A stretch of 64,000 nucleotides of DNA from an uncultured Pseudomonadota bacterium (GTDB taxonomy: Bacteria; Pseudomonadota; Gammaproteobacteria; Burkholderiales; Methylophilaceae). Position 1 is the first letter of the stretch; each line of letters begins with the position of its first letter. Shown one piece after another: positions 11,996 to 20,283 of the stretch. A model generated the notes under the pieces. That model did not search any database. It worked only from the letters and a program-made list of their open reading frames with translations, and had not been told where the DNA came from. The position numbers and the translations under genes are program-made. The DNA is taken from NCBI GenBank assembly GCA_903876765.1, contig CAIRBH010000025.1, positions 1 through 64,000 of the forward strand, in the 5' to 3' direction.

Positions 11996-12511
11996 ATGAC
12001 AAAACAAAATAGCTTTAGCAAAGAAGACTTACTTAAATGCGGTCGTGGTGAAATGTTCGGGGAGGGTAATGCCCAGCTGCCTTTGCCACCTATGTTGATG
12101 TTCGATCGCATAGTATCTATCACGGCAGATGGCGGCAAATATGGTAACGGGCAAATTATAGCTGAACTCGATATTCATCCAGAGCTGTGGTTTTTTGGCT
12201 GTCATTTCACGGGTGATCCTGTGATGCCAGGTTGCTTGGGTTTGGATGCGATGTGGCAACTGGTTGGTTTCTTTTTAGGCTGGTCAGGTGGTCCAGGTCG
12301 AGGCCGTGCACTTGGTGCAGGCGAAGTTAAGTTTACCGGGCAAGTATTGCCCACGGCCAAGATGGCAACTTACACCATAGACTTAAAGCGCGTGATTATG
12401 CGTAAGCTGGTGATGGGTGTGGCCGATGCCAGTATGAGTTTAGATGGTAGAGAAATTTATGTTGCAAATGATTTGCGAGTAGGCTTGTTTACTAGAACAG
12501 ATAATTTCTAA
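11996..12511 (+). CDS. fabA: 3-hydroxydecanoyl-[ACP] dehydratase/isomerase
   Basis: It dehydrates 3-hydroxydecanoyl-ACP and isomerises trans-2- to cis-3-decenoyl-ACP, the entry step of anaerobic-type unsaturated fatty acid synthesis. The 171-residue hot-dog-fold protein carries the catalytic histidine in [20 protein letters not shown] (about residue 70), with the catalytic aspartate in the following GLDAMWQ helix, as in E. coli FabA. There is no strong Shine-Dalgarno sequence. fabB follows 45 bases downstream, forming the usual fabAB pair. A GGTTTAAAACC inverted repeat upstream may be regulatory, but its role is unknown. Confidence 0.97.
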   Translation: MTKQNSFSKEDLLKCGRGEMFGEGNAQLPLPPMLMFDRIVSITADGGKYGNGQIIAELDIHPELWFFGCHFTGDPVMPGCLGLDAMWQLVGFFLGWSGGPGRGRALGAGEVKFTGQVLPTAKMATYTIDLKRVIMRKLVMGVADASMSLDGREIYVANDLRVGLFTRTDNF

Positions 12512-12556
12512 TTTAATCTGTTCAATAATAAAAAAAGATTTTAAGGAGGACACGAA

Positions 12557-13789
12557 ATGCGTCGCGTCGTGATTACAGGAATGGGCATTGTTTCTAGCTT
12601 AGGAAACAATAAAGCAGAAGTTTTAGATAGCCTAAAAAATGGCAAATCTGGCATCAGCTTTCAACAAGAATACGCTGATAATGGCTTGCGTTCTAACGTA
12701 GCAGGCTCAATCAAAAATTTAAATATAGAAGCTCTGATAGACCGCAAGTTATTGCGTTTTATGGCCAAAGGGCATGCTTACGCTTGGTTGGCCATGCAAG
12801 AAGCCATAGCCGATGCCAGCTTGAGTGAAGAGTTAGTGTCTAATGTACGTACAGGCCTGATAGTCGGCGCTGGCGGCACATCTACCGAAAGCATGTTAGA
12901 GGCAACAAATACCCTGCGCGACAAAGGCATACGCCGTGTTGGGCCGTACATGGTAACCAAAACCATGTCTAGCGGTATCGCTGCTTGCTTGGCAACGGGG
13001 GCAAAAATAAAAGGGGTGAATTACGGCATTAGCTCGGCCTGTTCTACCAGCGCGCATTGTATTGGGGCTGGGGTTGAGCAAATTCAGCTAGGCAAGCAAG
13101 ACATCGTATTTGCAGGGGGTGGTGAGGAAGAGCATTGGACCATGTCTTTCTTATTTGATGCCATGGGGGCATTAAGCAGTAAATATAATGACACCCCTGA
13201 AAAAGCCTCTCGTACTTATGATGTAAACCGTGATGGATTTGTGATTTCTGGTGGCGGCGGCATCGTTGTCTTAGAAGATTACGAGCACGCCAAGGCAAGA
13301 GGGGCCAAAATATATGCAGAAGTGATAGGCTATGGGGCAACTTCTGATGGCTATGATATGGTTGCGCCAAGCGGAGAGGGCGCGGTGCGCTGTATGCGTC
13401 AAGCCTTACAAGGCGTTGACGCTAAAGTGGATTACATCAATACCCACGGCACTAGTACGCCAGTGGGTGATACTAAAGAGCTAGAAGCCATTCGTGAAGT
13501 GTTTGGCGCCAATGGCTTGCAGCAAAACCCAGCTATTGCTTCTACAAAATCACTCTCTGGCCATGCGCTGGGTGCGGCGGGAGTCAATGAAGCCATTTAC
13601 ACCTTGCTGATGATGCAAAATAACTTTATTGCCGCCTCTGCCAATATTGACACTTTAGACCCAGAGGCGGGTGATTTAAATATCATTCGTGCGCGTATTG
13701 ATAATATTAAGATAGAAACAGCGTTATCTAATAGTTTTGGTTTTGGCGGTACCAATGCCAGCTTGACTTTATCTACTAAAAACCTCTAA
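12557..13789 (+). CDS. fabB: Beta-ketoacyl-ACP synthase I
   Basis: It elongates acyl-ACPs by condensation with malonyl-ACP and is needed to extend the cis-3-decenoyl-ACP made by FabA. The 410-residue thiolase-fold protein shows the nucleophilic cysteine in [10 protein letters not shown] (about 160-169) and the two histidine motifs [11 protein letters not shown] and [12 protein letters not shown]. An excellent ribosome-binding site (TTAAGGAGGACACGAAATG) precedes it, suggesting stronger translation than fabA. It is cotranscribed with fabA and followed closely by a lipoprotein gene. Confidence 0.97.
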   Translation: MRRVVITGMGIVSSLGNNKAEVLDSLKNGKSGISFQQEYADNGLRSNVAGSIKNLNIEALIDRKLLRFMAKGHAYAWLAMQEAIADASLSEELVSNVRTGLIVGAGGTSTESMLEATNTLRDKGIRRVGPYMVTKTMSSGIAACLATGAKIKGVNYGISSACSTSAHCIGAGVEQIQLGKQDIVFAGGGEEEHWTMSFLFDAMGALSSKYNDTPEKASRTYDVNRDGFVISGGGGIVVLEDYEHAKARGAKIYAEVIGYGATSDGYDMVAPSGEGAVRCMRQALQGVDAKVDYINTHGTSTPVGDTKELEAIREVFGANGLQQNPAIASTKSLSGHALGAAGVNEAIYTLLMMQNNFIAASANIDTLDPEAGDLNIIRARIDNIKIETALSNSFGFGGTNASLTLSTKNL

Positions 13790-13831
13790 TTTTCATCAGC
13801 TTGCGCCGTGCTAGCTCGGACTAAAATTGAA

Positions 13832-14371
13832 ATGAAAGCCACTGTAGTCATTACATTTTTGCTATGCTGGCTCGCGGGCTGTGTAACATTAGCTGACCGC
13901 ACCTACAATATTACTGCCAGCCAAGTGCAGCAAAAAATTAACGATAAATTGCAAGCACCTATCTCTTTGCTTAAGGTTTTTCGCGTCAATTTAACTAATT
14001 CACTTGTTGTGTTTGATAGCAAAGCTGGCCGTATGCAAACCAGTTTTGATGTGAATTTAACGCACTTACCTACGAATAAGATAGTGGCGGGTAAGTTGGT
14101 GGTGTCAGGTGAATTAGGTCTTGATTTGGCTAACAACACCATTGTATTAAATGAGGTGGAAGTTGAGCAATTAAGCCTAGATGCTTCAGCCAGTAAATAC
14201 GCTGATTTTGCCCATGGCTTAGCGCAAAACTTAGCGACAGAAAAACTCAATGGTATGGTTTTATATACCATGAAACCAGAAGACTTAAAGTTTGGCGCAA
14301 GGCGCTATCAGCCTAAAAATATGCAAATGACTGACCGTGGTTTGCAAATGACTTTTAGCCCAGCTCAGTAA
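13832..14371 (+). CDS. DUF1439-type (YceB-like) lipoprotein
   Basis: It is a secreted lipoprotein of about 180 residues. From the ATG at 13832 the signal peptide ends in a clear lipobox, LAGC, at about residues 13-16. The body (YNITASQVQQKINDKLQAP, then alternating hydrophobic beta-strand-like segments) resembles the DUF1439/YceB family of outer-membrane-linked lipid-binding-like lipoproteins, whose function is not settled. An upstream in-frame GTG (13808) would put 8 residues before the signal, so the ATG is preferred. It sits 42 bases after fabB. The stop codon lies in a 15-bp tandem duplication. Confidence 0.75.
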   Translation: MKATVVITFLLCWLAGCVTLADRTYNITASQVQQKINDKLQAPISLLKVFRVNLTNSLVVFDSKAGRMQTSFDVNLTHLPTNKIVAGKLVVSGELGLDLANNTIVLNEVEVEQLSLDASASKYADFAHGLAQNLATEKLNGMVLYTMKPEDLKFGARRYQPKNMQMTDRGLQMTFSPAQ

Positions 14372-14398
14372 ATCCCAGTGCACTAAATCCCAGTGCAG
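14369..14398. repeat. 15-bp tandem duplication at a gene end
   Basis: TAAATCCCAGTGCAC (14369-14383) is repeated as TAAATCCCAGTGCAG (14384-14398), with 14 of 15 bases identical. The first copy contains the stop codon of the preceding lipoprotein gene. It fits the pattern of short duplications at gene junctions in the window. Confidence 0.9.
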
Positions 14399-14406
14399 TG
14401 GCTTTT

Positions 14407-14787
14407 TTATAAAATCAAGGCGGCCAGCACCTGACGCCCTTCACTCATTAAAATATTATAAGTTCTGCAGGCCGCGGCAGTTGTCATGCATTCTAGTGGG
14501 ATAGCGTTTAAGCTAAGTGATTGATAGATTTTAGGGTGTAAAAACTGGTGTTTGGCACCCGTACCTAGCAAGATCACTTCTGGGAGTATGCCGCTGTCAA
14601 TATTGGCGATTTTAGCCATGTGGTCTTCAGCTAAATCGCTAAAATCTGCTACCTGCCAATCGGTTATGAGTTGTTTGGGCATGACGATTAAACTATGCGT
14701 ATAGCGCAGTTTGTTTATTTCTATATAACTTGCGCTGTATGCGGTGACCAAATTATTATTTTCAGCGGTGGTTAAATGTAGTTTCAT
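14407..14787 (-). CDS. Mth938 (DUF498)-domain protein
   Basis: It is a protein of about 126 residues of the Mth938-like family, whose members are small single-domain proteins of unclear biochemical role; the human relative NDUFAF3 assists complex I assembly. Seen: ILLGTGAKHQFLHP, the conserved GTG segment of the family, followed by IPLECMTTAAACRTYNILMSEGR, which matches the conserved GxEVMxTxAACRTYNxL-type region. I chose the ATG at 14787 because GGGA lies 8-11 bases upstream and the family length is near 125; the longer frame adds 25 unconvincing residues. It is convergent with the lipoprotein gene. Confidence 0.85.
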   Translation of the reverse strand: MKLHLTTAENNNLVTAYSASYIEINKLRYTHSLIVMPKQLITDWQVADFSDLAEDHMAKIANIDSGILPEVILLGTGAKHQFLHPKIYQSLSLNAIPLECMTTAAACRTYNILMSEGRQVLAALIL

Positions 14788-14945
14788 TTTAATATCCCAG
14801 CAGTTTAATGGCCTTGCCAGGCTTTCATTGAACCAAAGCTTCATTCTAATGTAAACTAGCATCTTTAACTATTGTGCTTTAGTGAAGTCAAAAAAACGTG
14901 AATTAAAAAAACGTTCAGTAAAATTTAACTAAGCAGCCATGCATC

Positions 14946-16208
14946 ATGTCGCCCTTAAATCAGCAAAAAAAACTAGAAAAATCTAACAAGTTAGCAAACG
15001 TATGCTATGACATTCGTGGGCCTGTTTTACAACGCGCCCGACAGATGGAAGAGGAAGGGCATCGCATTATCAAGCTGAATATAGGCAACCCTGCTGCATT
15101 TGGTTTTGAAGTGCCTGAGGAAATACAACAAGACGTTATACGCAATATGGCCAAGGCTGGCGGCTATACCGATAGTAAAGGCTTATTTGAGCCGCGCAAG
15201 GCCATTATGCACAGCACGCAGGCCAAGCATATTGCTGGTGTCACGGTAGATGACATTATTATCGGCAATGGTGTTTCTGAATTAATTGTCATGGCGATGC
15301 AGGGTTTGTTGAATAATGGTGATCAAGTGCTAGTGCCTATGCCAGATTACCCCTTGTGGACCGCTGCCGTGACACTGGCTGGCGGCACGGCGCGCCATTA
15401 TTTGTGTGATGAGGCCACAGGTTGGATGCCAGATTTACAAGATATAGAAGCAAAAATTACGGCCAATACGCGCGGTATTGTGGTGATTAACCCCAATAAT
15501 CCAACGGGTGCATTGTACCCTCGTGAAATCTTAGAGGGGATTATTGAGATTGCAAGGCATCATGATTTGGTGATATTTGCCGATGAAATCTACGATAAGG
15601 TTTTATACGATGGCAATGTGCATACTTCAATTGCCTCATTGGCGGATGATGTGTTGTTCGTCACATTTAACGGCTTATCTAAGAATTACCGCACCTGTGG
15701 CTATCGTGCTGGTTGGATGATACTAAGCGGCGAGAAAAAACATGCAAGCGACTACATTGAAGGCTTGAATATGCTGGCCTCTATGCGTTTGTGTGCTAAC
15801 GTGCCTGGCCAATTAGCCATACAAACTGCCTTGGGTGGCTATCAAAGTATAGAGGATTTAGTAGCCCCTGAAGGGCGGCTTTGTAAGCAGCGGGATATTG
15901 CTTATAAGTTGCTGACGGCTATCCCAGGCGTGAGCTGCACCAAACCCGCCGCGGCAATGTATTTATTTCCTAAATTAGACCCTGAAATTTATCCAATTAA
16001 AAATGACCAACAGTTTATTTTAGATTTATTGCTAGAAGAAAAAGTCTTGTTAGTGCAAGGCTCAGGCTTTAATTGGCAAACGCCCGATCATTTTCGGGTG
16101 GTGTTCTTGCCCAATGTCGATGATTTAACCGAAGCGATACATCGCATTGCCAGGTTTTTAGAAAATTATAGAAAAAAGCACTCAAAATTAGATGGGGTTA
16201 AGGTTTGA
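14946..16208 (+). CDS. alaA: Alanine transaminase (AlaA-type, class I/II PLP aminotransferase)
   Basis: It transfers amino groups between glutamate and pyruvate to give alanine. The 420-residue fold-type I PLP enzyme shows the conserved NPNNPTGALYP loop, DEIYDKVLYDG, the PLP-lysine motif GLSKNYRTCGYRAGW and the C-terminal FRVVFLPN arginine region, all closely AlaA-like. Its stop codon overlaps the hom start (TTGA), so translation is probably coupled. The alaA-hom-thrC order is conserved in betaproteobacteria. An imperfect 15-bp tandem duplication (14890-14919) lies just upstream of the gene. Confidence 0.93.
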   Translation: MSPLNQQKKLEKSNKLANVCYDIRGPVLQRARQMEEEGHRIIKLNIGNPAAFGFEVPEEIQQDVIRNMAKAGGYTDSKGLFEPRKAIMHSTQAKHIAGVTVDDIIIGNGVSELIVMAMQGLLNNGDQVLVPMPDYPLWTAAVTLAGGTARHYLCDEATGWMPDLQDIEAKITANTRGIVVINPNNPTGALYPREILEGIIEIARHHDLVIFADEIYDKVLYDGNVHTSIASLADDVLFVTFNGLSKNYRTCGYRAGWMILSGEKKHASDYIEGLNMLASMRLCANVPGQLAIQTALGGYQSIEDLVAPEGRLCKQRDIAYKLLTAIPGVSCTKPAAAMYLFPKLDPEIYPIKNDQQFILDLLLEEKVLLVQGSGFNWQTPDHFRVVFLPNVDDLTEAIHRIARFLENYRKKHSKLDGVKV

Positions 16209-17518
16209 AACAACTTAATGTAGGTATTTTAGGTCTGGGTACTGTCGGTGGCGGCACATACGCCGTGTTAACGCGCAATGCGGCAGAAATCACTAGACGC
16301 ACGGGCTGTGCTATTCATGTGGTGCAAGTTGCAGATAAAAATATAGCCCATGCCCAAGCCCTTACCAATGGACAAACCGATGTCACAGGCGACGCTTTTG
16401 CCCTGGTGAATAACCCAGAAGTGGACGTGGTGGTCGAGCTGATAGGCGGTTACACGCTGAGTTTAGAGTTGGTATTAAAAGCGATCGAAAATGGCAAACA
16501 TGTGGTTACCGCCAACAAAGCGTTATTGGCTGTGCATGGCAATGAGATATTTGCCGCGGCGCAGGCCAAGGGGGTGATGGTTGCTTATGAAGCGGCTGTG
16601 GCTGGCGGTATTCCCATTATTAAGGCGCTGCGTGAAGGCTTAGCCGCTAATCGCATAGAGTGGGTGGCTGGCATTATTAATGGTACGACTAATTTTATTC
16701 TTAGTGAAATGCGCGAAAAAGGCTTGGCTTTTGCCGATGTGCTGGGCGAGGCGCAGCGTTTAGGTTATGCCGAAGCAGACCCCACTTTTGATGTAGAAGG
16801 CATAGATGCAGCGCATAAGCTGACCATCATGTCTGCTATTGCCTTTGGTATGCCGATGAAGTTTGCACAAGCTTATACTGAGGGCATTACCAAACTACAG
16901 CAAACTGACATCAAATACGCTGAAGAACTTGGCTATCGGGTAAAACTACTTGGCATTAGCAAACGCACCACAGCGGGGGTCGAGCTACGTGTGCATCCAA
17001 CACTGATTTCTGAAAAACGCTTGGTCGCTAACGTCAACGGCGCCATGAACGCGGTGGTGGTAAAAGGTGATGCCGTCGGCCCCACACTTTATTATGGTGC
17101 TGGTGCTGGTGCTGAGCCTACTGCCAGTGCGGTGGTGGCGGATTTAATTGATGTTGCCAGATTGGCTGACGCCACTGAGGCGCAGCGCGTGCCTTATTTA
17201 GGTTTTCAAGCGGGGCAATTAATAGACTTAGCCATATTGCCAATAGCAGAAATTAACAGCGCTTATTATTTACGCCTACGTGTTAATGATAAGCCTGGCG
17301 TATTGGCTGGCGTGACAAAAATTTTAGCCGACCGCAATATTTCTATAGATGCGATGTTGCAAAAAGAGCCAGATGACAATGAAACAGAAGCCGATATTGT
17401 CATTTTGACGCATATTACCATTGAAAAAAATATGGATGCAGGCATAGCAGAAATAGAAGCCTTGCCAGCCATAGTCGCTAAAGTGGTGAAAATTCGTATG
17501 GAAGAATTGGGCAAATAA
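16205..17518 (+). CDS. hom: Homoserine dehydrogenase (with ACT domain)
   Basis: It reduces aspartate semialdehyde to homoserine for threonine and methionine synthesis. The 437-residue monofunctional enzyme has an N-terminal Rossmann motif GLGTVGGGTY, the NKALLAVHG segment, the catalytic region GIINGTTNFIL, and a C-terminal ACT domain (from about residue 350: RLRVNDKPGVLAGVTKIL) expected to sense threonine. The TTG start overlaps the alaA stop by TTGA, and GGGG about 8 bases upstream could act as a ribosome-binding site. thrC follows 53 bases downstream. Confidence 0.97.
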   Translation: MKQLNVGILGLGTVGGGTYAVLTRNAAEITRRTGCAIHVVQVADKNIAHAQALTNGQTDVTGDAFALVNNPEVDVVVELIGGYTLSLELVLKAIENGKHVVTANKALLAVHGNEIFAAAQAKGVMVAYEAAVAGGIPIIKALREGLAANRIEWVAGIINGTTNFILSEMREKGLAFADVLGEAQRLGYAEADPTFDVEGIDAAHKLTIMSAIAFGMPMKFAQAYTEGITKLQQTDIKYAEELGYRVKLLGISKRTTAGVELRVHPTLISEKRLVANVNGAMNAVVVKGDAVGPTLYYGAGAGAEPTASAVVADLIDVARLADATEAQRVPYLGFQAGQLIDLAILPIAEINSAYYLRLRVNDKPGVLAGVTKILADRNISIDAMLQKEPDDNETEADIVILTHITIEKNMDAGIAEIEALPAIVAKVVKIRMEELGK

Positions 17519-17571
17519 GCACTGCAGAGCATGGTTAGTCTAAAAACTATGTCGTAATTTGAGAGATTTGA

Positions 17572-18996
17572 ATGAAATATATTAGTACGCGTGGGCTATC
17601 ACCTGCATTAAGTTTTAGCGAAATTTTACTCGGTGGCCTAGCGCCAGATGGCGGCTTGTATCTGCCAGAAACCTACCCGCAATTTACCGATGCTGATTTG
17701 ACCCGTATGCGCGGTATGCAATATGCCGATTTAGCTTTTGCCATTTTAAGTCGTCTGATTGATGACATACCGGCGGCAGACTTAAAAGCGATTATTGATA
17801 AGACCTATCGAGCTGAGGTTTACGCTTATACCCGCCCTGGTCAAAATGCGACTGATATTACCCCCACGTTAAAATTAGAAAACAATTTGTATCTATTGTG
17901 CCTATCCAACGGCCCTACTTTGGCCTTCAAAGATATGGCGATGCAGCTTTTAGGTAATTTGTTTGAATACGTGCTGGCTAAAACAGGAAAAACCACCAAT
18001 ATCTTGGGCGCGACTTCTGGAGACACTGGTTCGGCCGCTGAATATGCGTTGCGAGGTAAAAAGGGCGTACGTGTATTCATGCTATCGCCCAATAAAAAAA
18101 TGAGTCGCTTTCAAACTGCACAAATGTTTAGTTTGCAGGATGAGAATATTTACAATATCGCGGTGGATGGCGTATTTGATGACTGTCAAGATATGGTCAA
18201 AGCCGTGTCAAATGATGCCGAATTTAAAGCGAAATATAAAATAGGCGCGGTCAACTCGATTAACTGGGGGCGCATCGTTGCGCAAGTGGTGTATTACTTT
18301 AAAGGCTATTTTGCCGTTACCGATCACAATGCCCAACATGTCAGTTTTTCTGTGCCGTCAGGTAATTTTGGCAATGTTTGTGCAGGCCATATTGCCCGCA
18401 TGATGGGTTTACCTATAGATAAACTAGTCGTTGCCACCAATGAAAATGACGTCTTAGATGAATTCTTTAAAACTGGGGTGTATAGACCACGCGGCTCAGC
18501 CAACACTTACCATACCTCTAGCCCATCCATGGATATTAGTAAAGCCTCTAACTTCGAGCGTTTTATATTTGATCTTGTAGGCCGAGATAGCAGCAAAGTG
18601 CGAGCGCTGTGGGCCACGGTGGATGTTGGTGGTGCGTTCGATATTAAACCGCTGTTAAATAAATTGCCAGATTATGGCTTTGTTTCTGGTAGTAGCAATC
18701 ATGCTCATCGTATGCAAACCATACGTGATGCCCACCAAAAATACGCAGTCACCATAGATACGCATACCGCCGATGGCTTAAAAGTGGCCTTAGAATATCG
18801 TGAAGTCAATATCCCCATGATAGTGCTTGAGACGGCATTGCCCGCAAAATTTGAAGATGCAATAGTTGAAGCCTTGGGCGCCTTACCATCGCGTCCAGCT
18901 GCTTTAAACGGCATAGAAGCCTTACCGCAGCGGTTTGACCTCATGGACTTTGATGTGACTAAGATTAAACAATACATTGTAGATAAAGTGAGCTAG
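17572..18996 (+). CDS. thrC: Threonine synthase
   Basis: It converts O-phosphohomoserine to threonine with PLP. The 474-residue protein belongs to the long (E. coli/yeast-like) class, with the N-terminal STRG...SFSEILLGGLAPDGGLYLPE segment, the PLP-lysine motif GPTLAFKDMAMQ, the phosphate loop ATSGDTGSAAEYA and VPSGNFGNVCAG. It follows hom and precedes thyA with only 3 bases between the stop and the next start, so an alaA-hom-thrC-thyA-folA transcript is likely. Confidence 0.97.
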   Translation: MKYISTRGLSPALSFSEILLGGLAPDGGLYLPETYPQFTDADLTRMRGMQYADLAFAILSRLIDDIPAADLKAIIDKTYRAEVYAYTRPGQNATDITPTLKLENNLYLLCLSNGPTLAFKDMAMQLLGNLFEYVLAKTGKTTNILGATSGDTGSAAEYALRGKKGVRVFMLSPNKKMSRFQTAQMFSLQDENIYNIAVDGVFDDCQDMVKAVSNDAEFKAKYKIGAVNSINWGRIVAQVVYYFKGYFAVTDHNAQHVSFSVPSGNFGNVCAGHIARMMGLPIDKLVVATNENDVLDEFFKTGVYRPRGSANTYHTSSPSMDISKASNFERFIFDLVGRDSSKVRALWATVDVGGAFDIKPLLNKLPDYGFVSGSSNHAHRMQTIRDAHQKYAVTIDTHTADGLKVALEYREVNIPMIVLETALPAKFEDAIVEALGALPSRPAALNGIEALPQRFDLMDFDVTKIKQYIVDKVS

Positions 18997-18999
18997 CAG

Positions 19000-19794
19000 A
19001 TGCAGGTTTATCATGATTTACTGCGCCATGTGTTGCAACATGGCAATAAAAAAGAAGACCGCACTGGCACTGGCACGCTGTCAGTATTTGGCTATCAAAT
19101 GCGCTTTAATTTGGCTGATGGTTTTCCACTGCTTACTACCAAAAAAGTACACTTAAAATCCATTATTCATGAGTTGCTATGGTTTTTGCAAGGCAGCACC
19201 AATATTGCCTACTTAAAAGAAAACGGCGTGCGCATTTGGGATGAATGGGCTGATGCGCAGGGTAATTTAGGGCCAGTCTATGGCTATCAATGGCGCAACT
19301 GGCCTAAGGCCGATGGCACGCACATCGACCAAATTGCTCAAGTAGTCAATGCTATAAAAAATAATCCTGATTCGCGGCGTTTGATCGTTTCGGCTTGGAA
19401 TGTGGCCGATGTTGATCAAATGAAGTTACCGCCTTGCCATGCTTTTTTTCAGTTTTACGTGGCCGATGGCAAGCTAAGTTGCCAGCTTTACCAGCGTAGT
19501 GCGGATATTTTTTTAGGGGTGCCATTTAACATCGCCTCTTATGCACTTTTAACCATGATGGTGGCGCAAGTGTGTGGGCTAAAATTGGGTGATTTTGTGC
19601 ATACTTTGGGGGATGCACATATTTATACTAACCACATGGAGCAAGTGCAAGAGCAGCTCACACGCGACATACGTCAGCTGCCAAAAATGCACATGAATGC
19701 TAATGTCAGCGATATTTTTAGCTTTAAGTTTGAAGACTTTACGCTAGAAAATTATGACCCACACCCTGCTATTAAAGGCTTGGTGGCGGTTTGA
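19000..19794 (+). CDS. thyA: Thymidylate synthase
   Basis: It methylates dUMP to dTMP with 5,10-methylene-tetrahydrofolate, producing dihydrofolate. The 264-residue protein has exactly the E. coli length. The active-site cysteine lies in [12 protein letters not shown], with the folate/nucleotide segments [16 protein letters not shown] and the [20 protein letters not shown] stretch. It directly follows thrC, and its stop codon overlaps the folA start (TTGA). Pairing with dihydrofolate reductase makes functional sense, since ThyA consumes reduced folate. Confidence 0.98.
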   Translation: MQVYHDLLRHVLQHGNKKEDRTGTGTLSVFGYQMRFNLADGFPLLTTKKVHLKSIIHELLWFLQGSTNIAYLKENGVRIWDEWADAQGNLGPVYGYQWRNWPKADGTHIDQIAQVVNAIKNNPDSRRLIVSAWNVADVDQMKLPPCHAFFQFYVADGKLSCQLYQRSADIFLGVPFNIASYALLTMMVAQVCGLKLGDFVHTLGDAHIYTNHMEQVQEQLTRDIRQLPKMHMNANVSDIFSFKFEDFTLENYDPHPAIKGLVAV

Positions 19795-20282
19795 AAAAAA
19801 ATATATCCCTGATTGCTGCGCTAGCAAAAAACAAGGTGATAGGTCTGAATAACACCTTACCTTGGCACCTGCCAGAAGACCTCAAACATTTTCGTGCGCT
19901 GACCACAGGCCACCATATTATTATGGGCCGTAAAACTTACGAGTCGTTAGGTCGCTTATTGCCAGGGCGTACTACGGTTATTGTAACGCGCAATGTGGAT
20001 TACAAACTCGAGGGTGCGTTAATTGCACATAGCCTAGAAGCCGCTATTGCCTTATGCCAAGCCGATGATGAGATTTTTATCATTGGCGGTGCCGAGCTAT
20101 ATCAAGCAGGCATTTTGCTGGCTAATCAATTGTATATGACTGAGCTAGCGCTAGAGGTGGCTGGTGATGCTTATTTCCCTGCCTATGATGAGACGCTCTG
20201 GCAAGAAACCTCGCGTGAAGTACATACTTCAGCGCAAGGATTGTTATTTAGTTATGTGAGCTATTGCCGTAAAACAGACTAA
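19791..20282 (+). CDS. folA: Dihydrofolate reductase
   Basis: It reduces dihydrofolate (the ThyA by-product) back to tetrahydrofolate with NADPH. The 163-residue protein shows the usual motifs: [20 protein letters not shown] near the N-terminus, [21 protein letters not shown] and [10 protein letters not shown]. The start is TTG, overlapping the thyA stop by TTGA, the same arrangement as alaA-hom. It ends one base from the stop codon of the convergent decarboxylase gene, so the two transcripts must overlap or terminate inside coding sequence. Confidence 0.97.
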   Translation: MKKNISLIAALAKNKVIGLNNTLPWHLPEDLKHFRALTTGHHIIMGRKTYESLGRLLPGRTTVIVTRNVDYKLEGALIAHSLEAAIALCQADDEIFIIGGAELYQAGILLANQLYMTELALEVAGDAYFPAYDETLWQETSREVHTSAQGLLFSYVSYCRKTD

Positions 20283-20283
20283 A

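Noticed and set aside
13044-13370. Minus-strand open frame opposite fabB
   Set aside because: It is opposite the catalytic part of fabB, with no supporting signals.
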